NCBI GenBank assembly: GCA_900545085.1
Contig: UQXU01000094.1
Coordinates: 1 to 5,777, forward strand
Length of the DNA stretch: 5,777 bases
Source: an uncultured Eubacteriales bacterium
Lineage (GTDB): Bacteria; Bacillota; Clostridia; Christensenellales; Christensenellaceae
Direction of reading: 5' to 3'
Shown: positions 1-5,699 of the stretch, piece after piece
Numbering within the stretch: the stretch's first letter is position 1
How the letters are laid out: each line of letters opens with the position of its first letter
The notes under the pieces: model-generated
Told to the model about the DNA's origin: nothing
The model's input: the letters and a program-made list of their open reading frames with translations, nothing else
Database searches by the model: none
Program-made: the position numbers and the translations under genes

Positions 1-159
1 GCCGCAAGTCTGTGCATGACATAGCTTCAGGAAGGACTGCGCCATGTCAACGGGACATAGCCCGGGCGGGCTGGCCACAATGCGCCTTTCGAGATCTTTG
101 TACAAAAGCTCGATAGTGGTTTGCGCTTTGCCTTTGATGTCAGTAGTTAATCTGCTCAA
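1..159 (-). CDS. NuoF-type iron-sulfur (flavo)oxidoreductase, N-terminal fragment
   Basis: This is the first 53 residues of a protein that continues past the left edge. It starts at a TTG (157-159) preceded by an excellent Shine-Dalgarno, AAGGAGGA (complement of 167-174), with 7 nt spacing; no ATG lies as well placed. The fragment has a charged helical start, then a segment containing SPPGLCPVDMA, and ends in CHAQTCG at residues 47-53. That ending matches the beginning of the NuoF/HydB-type 4Fe-4S motif (CxxxxCGxCxPCR), so the rest of the motif should follow immediately outside the window. In Clostridia I recall this start on long proteins that join a NuoF-type iron-sulfur region to an FAD/NAD(P)-binding oxidoreductase, often near [FeFe] hydrogenases; that is recalled family knowledge, not visible here. 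The likely role is electron transfer between NAD(P)H and ferredoxin or hydrogenase in the cytoplasm. The iron-sulfur assignment is fairly secure; the domain architecture and partner are not. Confidence 0.72.
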   Translation of the reverse strand, partial: MSRLTTDIKGKAQTTIELLYKDLERRIVASPPGLCPVDMAQSFLKLCHAQTCG

Positions 160-176
160 TGATCTTTCCTCCTTTT

Positions 177-224
177 CTGCTGTGAGACGAATGTCGCGGT
201 GTCAGGCTTTAATCTCCACGGCAG
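177..224 (-). promoter_or_regulatory. Possible stem-loop in the oxidoreductase leader, abutting the ribosome binding site
   Basis: In the minus-strand leader, bases 224-213 can pair with 187-177: CTGC with GCAG, one mismatch, GTG with CAC, a bulged G, then AGA with TCT. The 3' side of the stem ends only two bases before the AAGGAGGA element. The stem is short and imperfect and matches no riboswitch class I recognise, so a regulatory role is speculative. Confidence 0.2.
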
Positions 225-313
225 AAATAAATTGTTTCAAATATTGTTTTAGAGTTAATCGATATATATAAAAATATATATCTTCTATATACAATTGCTG
301 TTGTCTTTTCTAT

Positions 314-322
314 ATTATAGCA
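314..322 (-). promoter_or_regulatory. Extended -10 promoter for the NuoF-like oxidoreductase
   Basis: The minus strand reads TGCTATAAT here: a perfect -10 hexamer (314-319) with the TGn extension. The -35 position, 17 bp upstream (337-342), reads CACACA and does not resemble the consensus, which fits extended -10 promoters that need little -35 contact. Transcription would start near 307, giving a leader of roughly 150 nt before the TTG start. A second TATAAT occurs on the minus strand at 363-368 but lacks both the TG extension and a good -35. Confidence 0.5.
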
Positions 323-521
323 TACATGTAATAAGTTGTGTGTATAGCTTTGCAAAAAAGTCATTATAGAATTGACAACTACTTGCGAAAATAATTAATA
401 AATGTTTTTTTCACAATTAAAAACAGTTACAAATGGTTCTTTTTTTCACAAACAGCCTGTGAGACATCATGTGCAAATAACAAGTAAAAACGATAGCTCT
501 GCATACATGACAGGCATATAG

Positions 522-1625
522 CTATATAGCCTCGCTGCCTTGTTTATTAAGTGCTATTATAAGATCCATCATTCGACCGTAGCTTTGTACTCCATCGGTT
601 ATTCCGTTTTCTTTCAGATAGATATTGTATATGTCAGAAGCGCCTTGAGAAAAATCCGTTTCATATTTGTTCCAGTATTCTCTGTTAAATTTCAGATCGC
701 GTATTACTCCGTCGCTGATAAATGAGACAATTTCAGAGAAACGGGGATTACCCGTTTTGTACAGTTCGTTCATTCCATAAGTGAGCGCCAGTACATAAGC
801 TGAGTAAGAGTAGTTAGCATTGCTGCTGTTTCTTAGTACATACCAGGCGAGGAAGTTGGCTTCATCTTCTCTGGCGAATCCTTGCAAATGAGCATATTCA
901 TGAGCAAGAGTGGAAGGGTAGTAGAGATCCGGCATGTGTGTATTTACGTTTGCCTCATATGTAAATGGATTGAATATGCCCTGAGTCTCCAGATAAGATA
1001 AAAGTTCGGACGCTGCGACTGCTTTTACTCGAGAGCTTACACAGAGCTTCATGAAATCCAGCGCGCCGCTTTCGTATTCTTCTGCGACAGAAGAGAGCAT
1101 GTCCTGCTTTTCTGCGCTGCTCAGCGTAAAAACTCCGTTGTCGTCTTCGTTTACTTTAGTGCGCAGAGTATTTGTTTTTTCCGCGAGTAATGCGCAGACG
1201 TTCGCCAGATCGTCCGAAGTATATTGTTCTATACTGAGATTCATAGATTCCGAGAGTGGCTGACGCGCATAATTCAATCCCCATCCTGCGACAAAGAGCG
1301 TATACAGCATACAGAGCGTTATAGCAAATCCGAGCATACGACGTATAAAATGAAACAGCCTGCTTCCGCTTGGTTTAAAAAGTGCACGTAATATGAATAC
1401 GATAAAGCTAATTACAAATGCTGCGAACAAATACAGCAATATTTCGCCGATGTCAATATTAGTCTTAGAGGTGAGGGAGCCTATCGTCCGCGTGAAGAAT
1501 GGATATATTGTGCGTGAGTATACAGTTTCGACTATAGCCGGCGCTGCAAAAGCAGCTTTCATCAGGGCGAACGCCCCTGCGGCGAAAAGCGACCATAGCG
1601 CTAGCTTTATAGTTTTAAATATCAT
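522..1625 (-). CDS. DUF3810-type membrane protein with HExxH zinc-metallopeptidase motif
   Basis: This is a 367-residue protein. Three hydrophobic segments fall at about residues 6-28, 61-83 and 95-117, followed by a large soluble part ending in a short polar tail. HEYAH at 242-246 is an HExxH zinc motif, followed by GFAREDEANF (249-258); E253 or E255 is the natural third metal ligand. This combination of N-terminal membrane helices and a HExxH-GF-REDEANF block is characteristic of the DUF3810 family, whose substrate is unknown. The topology of the soluble domain is not settled by the sequence. The ATG at 1623-1625 is chosen over the upstream ATG at 1794-1796. It has a GAGG ribosome binding site with 7 nt spacing, and a good promoter lies between the two, so the 57-residue extension would not be transcribed. 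The gene stands alone, reading away from the isomerase gene. Family call is confident; a protease activity is inferred from the motif. Confidence 0.85.
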   Translation of the reverse strand: MIFKTIKLALWSLFAAGAFALMKAAFAAPAIVETVYSRTIYPFFTRTIGSLTSKTNIDIGEILLYLFAAFVISFIVFILRALFKPSGSRLFHFIRRMLGFAITLCMLYTLFVAGWGLNYARQPLSESMNLSIEQYTSDDLANVCALLAEKTNTLRTKVNEDDNGVFTLSSAEKQDMLSSVAEEYESGALDFMKLCVSSRVKAVAASELLSYLETQGIFNPFTYEANVNTHMPDLYYPSTLAHEYAHLQGFAREDEANFLAWYVLRNSSNANYSYSAYVLALTYGMNELYKTGNPRFSEIVSFISDGVIRDLKFNREYWNKYETDFSQGASDIYNIYLKENGITDGVQSYGRMMDLIIALNKQGSEAI

Positions 1626-1647
1626 ATTTTTGCCTCGGTTTTTATTT

Positions 1648-1676
1648 ATTGTATACTTGTAATGGGTATGAGTCAA
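1648..1676 (-). promoter_or_regulatory. Sigma-A-type promoter of the DUF3810 gene
   Basis: On the minus strand TTGACT (1671-1676) and TACAAT (1648-1653) are separated by exactly 17 bp, each one mismatch from consensus. Transcription would begin near 1641, about 16 nt before the ATG at 1625 and just upstream of the GAGG ribosome binding site (1633-1636). This short leader is the main argument for the downstream start. Confidence 0.7.
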
Positions 1677-1744
1677 GTCTGCGCGGTACATATACCGTGA
1701 AATTTTAAGCAAAAAACTGAGCTGATGAAAAAAAGCATATTTTT

Positions 1745-1773
1745 TTGCAAGAGTGTGTTTTTTAGGGTATAAT
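1745..1773 (+). promoter_or_regulatory. Sigma-A-type promoter of the isomerase gene
   Basis: TTGCAA (1745-1750) and a perfect TATAAT (1768-1773) are separated by 17 bp. Transcription would begin near 1780, leaving a leader of about 50 nt before the ATG at 1832. The -10 elements of this and the DUF3810 promoter are about 115 bp apart and point away from each other, so the 1626-1831 interval is a compact divergent control region. Confidence 0.7.
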
Positions 1774-1831
1774 TTAAAATGTGTGATTTGACGCATTATT
1801 TATTGAAAACTAGTGAAGCAGGAGGCAGCGT

Positions 1832-2647
1832 ATGGAGACGGGCTTGTCCACGGCATGCTTCTTCGGACAGATGCATCTGGAGGAGACTTTAAAAATAATA
1901 GAAAAGCTTGGTGTAAAAACTATAGAAGTTTTTCTAAACACTTTTTCTGAATATAAAGAAGAATTTGTCAAGGATTTCAGAAAGCGGGCGGATGACTGCG
2001 GTATAAGAATAAACTCAGTGCATCCTCATGGGATACAGTATGAACCACAGCTGTTTTCGACATATGACAGAGCGCATAATGATGCTCTGGACATATTTAA
2101 ACGTGTTGCGAATGCGTGTGAGATATTGGGCGCAAATGTCACAGTTATGCACGGCGCCGTCAATTTTAAAAAGACGCGCCGCACGGTGATTAACTATTCT
2201 CATATTGCAGCGACAGTTGATGAAGTGGCGGAAATAGCGAAAGGATACGGCGTTAAACTTGCATATGAAAATGTACACTGGTGTCTATTCCAACAGCCGG
2301 AATTTGCAACACAGCTAAAAACGCTAACAAGAAGCGACAATGTATACTTCAATTTTGATGTAAAACAAGAAGCGCAGGGCGGCGTAAAGCAAATGGAAAT
2401 TTACGACGCTATGATGCCGCATGTTGCTAATGTTCATGTCTGCGATATAGTGCATGAGGACGATCCTCAATTTATATCTCCGCGCATGCCTTTCACGGGG
2501 GAGCTGGATATGGAGCTTTTGCGCAGCAGACTGAAGGAGACTGGCTACAACAACGTAGTAGTAATGGAAATATACGGTAATAACTTCAAAGACTTGGCCG
2601 AATTGAAGGATTACTATCAGCGGTTTAACGAATTCTTTGCAGATTAA
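1832..2647 (+). CDS. Sugar phosphate isomerase/epimerase family protein (xylose-isomerase-like TIM barrel)
   Basis: The protein has 271 residues, the normal length for single-domain members of the AP-endonuclease-2/xylose-isomerase-like TIM barrel superfamily. The start is an ATG with AGGAGG (1820-1825) six bases upstream. Barrel-strand motifs appear in order: SVHPHG (62-67), VMHGAV (105-110), AYENVHW (144-150), NFDVKQ (174-179), NVHVCD (200-205), FTGELDM (221-227) and VMEIYG (244-249). E146, D176, H202 and E246 sit where these enzymes place the four divalent-metal ligands, and H64, H66 and H107 line the pocket. The usual reaction is aldose-ketose isomerisation or epimerisation in the cytoplasm. 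The family is notoriously broad (isomerases, epimerases, dehydratases, endonuclease IV), and no neighbouring sugar kinase, transporter or dehydrogenase narrows the substrate. The gene has its own promoter. Its stop codon overlaps the stop of the convergent downstream gene. Confidence 0.85.
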   Translation: METGLSTACFFGQMHLEETLKIIEKLGVKTIEVFLNTFSEYKEEFVKDFRKRADDCGIRINSVHPHGIQYEPQLFSTYDRAHNDALDIFKRVANACEILGANVTVMHGAVNFKKTRRTVINYSHIAATVDEVAEIAKGYGVKLAYENVHWCLFQQPEFATQLKTLTRSDNVYFNFDVKQEAQGGVKQMEIYDAMMPHVANVHVCDIVHEDDPQFISPRMPFTGELDMELLRSRLKETGYNNVVVMEIYGNNFKDLAELKDYYQRFNEFFAD

Positions 2648-3096
2648 CTTATCTTGGCTATGTCAGATGATATAACAGTGTCGTTTGGTAGATCGGCGGT
2701 GTAGTTCGATACGCTGCCCAGCGAGGCTAATATATTTCTGTTTGAAGTGACTTCTATGTAATACCTCGCATATGGCGCATAGCCGTTTTTTACTGCTGCT
2801 ATAGAGGCATGAGTTTTGTCGGAAGCTGCTATGCCGAAGGTGCATTTTCCGTCTGAATCTGTGAGAAGTATTTCGCCTGTGTCTATCAGCAAAACTTTAG
2901 CGCCTTGTATAGGCTGAGAGCTTTGTGCATCAGCCACAGTCACTGTAAGACTGCAGGAGGTGAGCTCGGAGGAAACGGGTTTTGTGTCTTCTGAGGATTC
3001 GAAAACGAGATTGTTCAATGTAAGAGACGCGCACAAAAGCATGGCGGCGGTCAACAGACCCGCAGAAGCTGTACGCAGCTTGTAATTCTTTTTCAT
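2644..3096 (-). CDS. Small exported protein with a carboxypeptidase-regulatory/transthyretin-like domain
   Basis: The protein has 150 residues. It opens with a basic stretch (MKKNYKLR) and a hydrophobic helix at about 10-28, a signal peptide or uncleaved anchor. C22 is not a lipoprotein site because the preceding residues (MLL) do not fit a lipobox. After a Ser/Glu-rich linker (32-47), residues 49-118 show the beta-sandwich pattern of carboxypeptidase-regulatory-like domains: SLTVTVADA, then QPIQGAKVLL, TDSDGK and GYAPYARYYIEV. Such domains usually serve in adhesion, sugar binding or structural support rather than catalysis; the exact role here is unknown. The start is constrained because an in-frame stop lies just upstream (TAA, complement of 3106-3108). 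However, no Shine-Dalgarno precedes the ATG, and a TATAAT (complement of 3097-3102) directly abuts it. The gene is divergent from the deoxynucleotidase and convergent with the isomerase. The open frame is convincing from its signal sequence and domain pattern. Confidence 0.75.
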   Translation of the reverse strand: MKKNYKLRTASAGLLTAAMLLCASLTLNNLVFESSEDTKPVSSELTSCSLTVTVADAQSSQPIQGAKVLLIDTGEILLTDSDGKCTFGIAASDKTHASIAAVKNGYAPYARYYIEVTSNRNILASLGSVSNYTADLPNDTVISSDIAKIS

Positions 3097-3146
3097 ATTA
3101 TATAGTTATGCCGCTGCCGATTATTAAGAAGAGAGGAACGGAGAAA

Positions 3147-3719
3147 TTGACACATTTTTTTGCTTATCTCTCCAGAATGAAGCATATAAAACGCTGGGGA
3201 TTGATGCGTAATACAAAGATTGAAAACGTAAAGGAACACAGTCTGGATGTAGCTATGATTGCTCATGCGCTGGCGTTGATAAAGAACACATATTTTGACG
3301 GCGATGTAGACGCGGAGCACGTTCTTGCGCTGTCGGTATATCACGAGGCGGCAGAGGTCATAACTGGAGATTTGGCAACACCTATAAAATATTTCAATCC
3401 TGAAATAAAAGAGGCGTTTAAAAATATAGAACACATAGCAGAACGGCGGCTTCTTGCTATGCTTCCGGAAGAACTCGCTGAGCATTATGACGAGCTTGTA
3501 ACCCAGAGAGATTCGGAAGAGCGCAGGTTAGTAAAAGCCGCTGATAAAATCTGTGCTTATATAAAATGTGTGGAAGAAGTAAAAAGTGGAAATGGTGAAT
3601 TTCTAAAGGCGAAAGCAAAGCTGGCGTTGGATATTGCCGAAATGAACGAACCGGAGGTACGCTATTTTGTAGAAGAATGTCTGCCCAGCTACGAACTGAC
3701 TTTAGACGAGCTGAATTAA
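3147..3719 (+). CDS. yfbR: YfbR-type 5'-deoxynucleotidase (HD-domain family, HE variant)
   Basis: The protein has 190 residues from a TTG start and resembles E. coli YfbR (199 aa) along its whole length. YfbR hydrolyses deoxynucleoside 5'-monophosphates using a divalent metal, in cytoplasmic dNMP turnover. Shared landmarks are FFAYLSR (4-10), R16-W17, the LMRN block (19-22), ENVKEHS with metal ligand H31, E70, TGDLATPIKYF (73-83), the second ligand aspartate D133 in ADKICAYIKC, and the LPSYELTLDE tail. The signature His-Asp pair reads H66-E67, so the HD aspartate is replaced by glutamate (GAG at 3345-3347). The TTG at 3147 is preferred to the ATG at 3108. It gives MTHFFAYLSR, aligning with the E. 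coli MKQSHFFAHLSR start, and has GAGG/GGAG purine motifs just upstream (3133-3143), while the ATG has no ribosome binding site. The two GG motifs sit 10 and 3 nt from the TTG, neither ideal. The gene ends at a strong terminator. Confidence 0.88.
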   Translation: MTHFFAYLSRMKHIKRWGLMRNTKIENVKEHSLDVAMIAHALALIKNTYFDGDVDAEHVLALSVYHEAAEVITGDLATPIKYFNPEIKEAFKNIEHIAERRLLAMLPEELAEHYDELVTQRDSEERRLVKAADKICAYIKCVEEVKSGNGEFLKAKAKLALDIAEMNEPEVRYFVEECLPSYELTLDELN

Positions 3720-3735
3720 AATTCAGGTTATAAAT

Positions 3736-3779
3736 AAAAAGCAGCTTAATTCTCTTATATTAGAATTAAGCTGCTTTTT
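3736..3779. terminator. Strong bidirectional rho-independent terminator
   Basis: A perfect 13-bp stem (3741-3753 with 3762-3774) with an 8-base loop is flanked by five A on the left and five T on the right, so it terminates on both strands. It lies between the convergent stops of the deoxynucleotidase (3719) and the acyl-CoA synthetase (3788) and serves both. Confidence 0.95.
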
Positions 3780-3787
3780 GTTGTAAG

Positions 3788-5431
3788 CTATTGTACGTCT
3801 GCGGCTCTAATCTCTGCCCGGCGTATTTTTCCGCTGAATGTCTTGGGCATTTCATCGGTGAAAACTATGAATCGAGGACATTTAAAAGGTGCGGTGTTTT
3901 TGTGGCAGAATTCCTTCAGCTCGGTTTCCAGCTCTTTGCTTGGGCTGAAACCGGGGGAGAGGACTATAGTCGCTTTTATGGCATTGCCTCTGCCGGGGTC
4001 GGGTACGCCTGTTACGGCGCATTCCATAACCGCCGGATGTTCCATGAGTACGCTCTCGACTTCGAACGGACTTATGCGGAAACCGCAGCTTTTGATTACA
4101 TCGTCAGTTCGGCTGACGTAATGATACATACCGTTAGCGTCCCGTATTGCTATATCGCGCGTGTGGTATACTCCGCCGTTCCAAACGCGCGCGTATTCTA
4201 AATCATCTCCGCAATACCCCATGAAAATGCCATATTGAGTATCGTCTTTGGGGATTACAATTATTTCTCCGGGTTCTCCGGGCGAGGCAAAGCTTCCGTC
4301 CTCTTTCATGAGCTTAATATCATAAAGTGGCGTTGGTCTGCCCATGGAGTGATAGTCGGGCTTTTGTCCGACAAGATGAGCCAGCATCAGCGTGGATTCG
4401 GTCTGACCGAAGCCCTCGTGCAGCTCGAGACCGGATTGTTCCTCAAATTTGTACGCTACTTCCGGATTTAGAGCTTCTCCCGCGGTTACGGCGTATTGCA
4501 GCTTGCCGAAATCCGACGGCTTGAGATGCAGTCTGATAAAGTAACGATATACTGTAGGCGGAGCGCAGAATGTAGTCACGCCGTATTTCTTTATGACGTT
4601 AAGTATGGAGCGCGGGCTGAATCCGTCATAGTCGTATACCATAACGGCAGAACCCGCCAGCCACTGTCCGTATATCTTGCCCCACGATGCCTTGCCCCAG
4701 CCGGTGTCAGATATACTCAGATGCAGACCTTCGTCCTGCACGTTCTGCCAGTGCCGCGCGGTAATAATATGCGAGATAGTGTAGGAATGGTTGTGCATTA
4801 CTGCTTTTGGCTGTCCGGTGGTGCCGGAGGTGAAATACAGTATCATAGGCTCTTTCCAAAGAGTCGGAACTCTGTCCATTGTATCAGAGGCTTTCTCTAT
4901 TTCCTCGGTGAGATTTACGAATCCATCGAGATCTTCTCGAACGATAAAAAGTGTTTCAAGAGAAGGACATTCATTCCGTATTGCGGCCATGTTTTGTGCC
5001 GTGTCCTGGTCGGGAGTGCAGACGACGGCTTTTATGTCGACTGTATTAATCCGGTATTTCAAGTCCTTTTGAGAAAGAGAGTGTACCGCAGGTATGGCGA
5101 TTGCGCCGAGCTTATGGAGTGCGACGACGGCGTACCAGTATTCGTAATGCCGCTTGAGCAGAAGGAGTACTTTATCTCCTTTTTTTATGCCGTATTTAGA
5201 AAAGACGTTAGCGGTTTTTGTACTTAAACGGCTGATGTCGCTGAAAGTGAATTGTTTATCGTCGCCAAAGGCGTTGCACCAGACCATCGCGAGTTTATCC
5301 GGCGTCTCAGATGCAATCGCGTCTACAACGTCATACCCGAAATTGTAGTTGTCCGGGAGTTTCGGTTCAAATGTTTTTAATGTACCGTTGCTGTCTAGAG
5401 TTTCGTTTACAAATCTATGGTAGAATCGCAT
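3788..5431 (-). CDS. AMP-forming acyl-CoA synthetase (acetyl-/medium-chain acyl-CoA ligase type)
   Basis: This complete 547-residue ANL-superfamily enzyme activates a carboxylate with ATP to an acyl-AMP, then forms the CoA thioester. All core motifs are intact: the Ser/Thr/Gly-rich ATP loop YFTSGTTGQPKA (199-210), EGFGQTE (339-345), YHTRD with D425, RTDDVIKSCGFRISPFEVE (441-459) covering the hinge and CoA-side region, and PKTFSGKIRR with the adenylation lysine K535. TGWGKASWGKIYGQW (243-257) and the short N-terminal lead resemble the acetyl-CoA synthetase/medium-chain acyl-CoA synthetase branch rather than luciferase-like or long-chain enzymes. The chain length of the substrate cannot be read from sequence alone; a short- or medium-chain fatty acid or aromatic acid is likely. 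The start is an ATG with AAAGGAG (complement of 5439-5445) at 7 nt spacing. The gene is monocistronic, ending at the shared terminator. No CoA, beta-oxidation or transporter gene flanks it. Confidence 0.93.
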   Translation of the reverse strand: MRFYHRFVNETLDSNGTLKTFEPKLPDNYNFGYDVVDAIASETPDKLAMVWCNAFGDDKQFTFSDISRLSTKTANVFSKYGIKKGDKVLLLLKRHYEYWYAVVALHKLGAIAIPAVHSLSQKDLKYRINTVDIKAVVCTPDQDTAQNMAAIRNECPSLETLFIVREDLDGFVNLTEEIEKASDTMDRVPTLWKEPMILYFTSGTTGQPKAVMHNHSYTISHIITARHWQNVQDEGLHLSISDTGWGKASWGKIYGQWLAGSAVMVYDYDGFSPRSILNVIKKYGVTTFCAPPTVYRYFIRLHLKPSDFGKLQYAVTAGEALNPEVAYKFEEQSGLELHEGFGQTESTLMLAHLVGQKPDYHSMGRPTPLYDIKLMKEDGSFASPGEPGEIIVIPKDDTQYGIFMGYCGDDLEYARVWNGGVYHTRDIAIRDANGMYHYVSRTDDVIKSCGFRISPFEVESVLMEHPAVMECAVTGVPDPGRGNAIKATIVLSPGFSPSKELETELKEFCHKNTAPFKCPRFIVFTDEMPKTFSGKIRRAEIRAADVQ

Positions 5432-5471
5432 AATATTTCTCCTTTTGAATGGTTAATATCAAGATCATATT

Positions 5472-5503
5472 ATCATACCTGTGTTTCAAGATCGTTTTGT
5501 CAA
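5472..5503 (-). promoter_or_regulatory. Possible promoter of the acyl-CoA synthetase gene
   Basis: On the minus strand a perfect TTGACA (5498-5503) is followed 20 bp later by TATGAT (5472-5477), which would start transcription near 5465, about 35 nt before the ATG. The 20-bp spacer is longer than usual, so the promoter may be weak or need an activator. An 8-bp direct repeat, TCAAGATC, occurs at 5459-5466 and 5486-5493. One copy lies in the spacer and the other at the predicted start site. Confidence 0.35.
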
Positions 5504-5645
5504 TGTTTCGGATATGTTTATATGAATAAGGACATAATACAGTATGGGAGTGTTAACTCTATGCTTTCAACAGGAAATTTTGTGATAAACAGATGTATGA
5601 AAATGTGATATTAGTAACATATATGAAAGATATAAGTATATAAAG

Positions 5646-5677
5646 AAAAACTAACCTCAAAAAGAGGTTAGTTTTTT
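5646..5677. terminator. Bidirectional rho-independent terminator
   Basis: A perfect 8-bp stem (5651-5658 with 5664-5671) with an AAAAA loop is preceded by five A and followed by six T. Read on the minus strand it would end transcription coming from the right edge before it enters the synthetase promoter. On the plus strand it would end any transcript starting in the 5500s, where no gene is evident. Confidence 0.85.
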
Positions 5678-5699
5678 AATGTTACAGCGATTATAGCGA

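Larger units (their letters stand above)
160..521. other. AT-rich intergenic region: promoter, leader and repeats upstream of the oxidoreductase
   Basis: No credible gene lies in this 362-base stretch; open frames here lack a ribosome binding site and start in the wrong composition. On the minus strand it holds the promoter and leader of the NuoF-like gene (separate entries), a 9-bp all-AT inverted repeat at 261-269/274-282 with an AAAA loop, and two exact 12-bp direct repeats at 405-416 and 440-451. Just past the stop of the DUF3810 gene, six-base arms at 493-498 and 520-525 precede a run of five T on the minus strand (486-490). This is at best a weak terminator, because the stem is short and AT-rich. 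Confidence 0.6.

Noticed and set aside
44..271. Plus-strand 75-codon frame near the left edge
   Set aside because: It is antisense to the NuoF-like fragment and its ribosome binding site, has no Shine-Dalgarno, and encodes no recognisable motif.
372..401. Plus-strand TTGACA with TAATAA 18 bp downstream in the left intergenic region
   Set aside because: Nothing on the plus strand follows it except the antisense of the DUF3810 gene; in DNA this AT-rich, such matches arise by chance.
3108..3146. ATG at 3108 as start of the deoxynucleotidase
   Set aside because: There is no ribosome binding site, and it adds 13 residues not matched in E. coli YfbR, while the TTG at 3147 aligns with the family start.
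3093..3485. Minus-strand 130-codon frame opposite the deoxynucleotidase
   Set aside because: The opposing frame is a clear YfbR homologue; this one shows no domain and no start signal.
4496..5227. Plus-strand 243-codon frame inside the acyl-CoA synthetase gene
   Set aside because: It is an antisense shadow of a gene with all family motifs; it has no ribosome binding site or coherent domain pattern.
5417..5608. Plus-strand 63-codon frame, or its 28-codon part from 5522
   Set aside because: It overlaps the start and promoter of the synthetase, lacks a ribosome binding site and shows no protein-like pattern.
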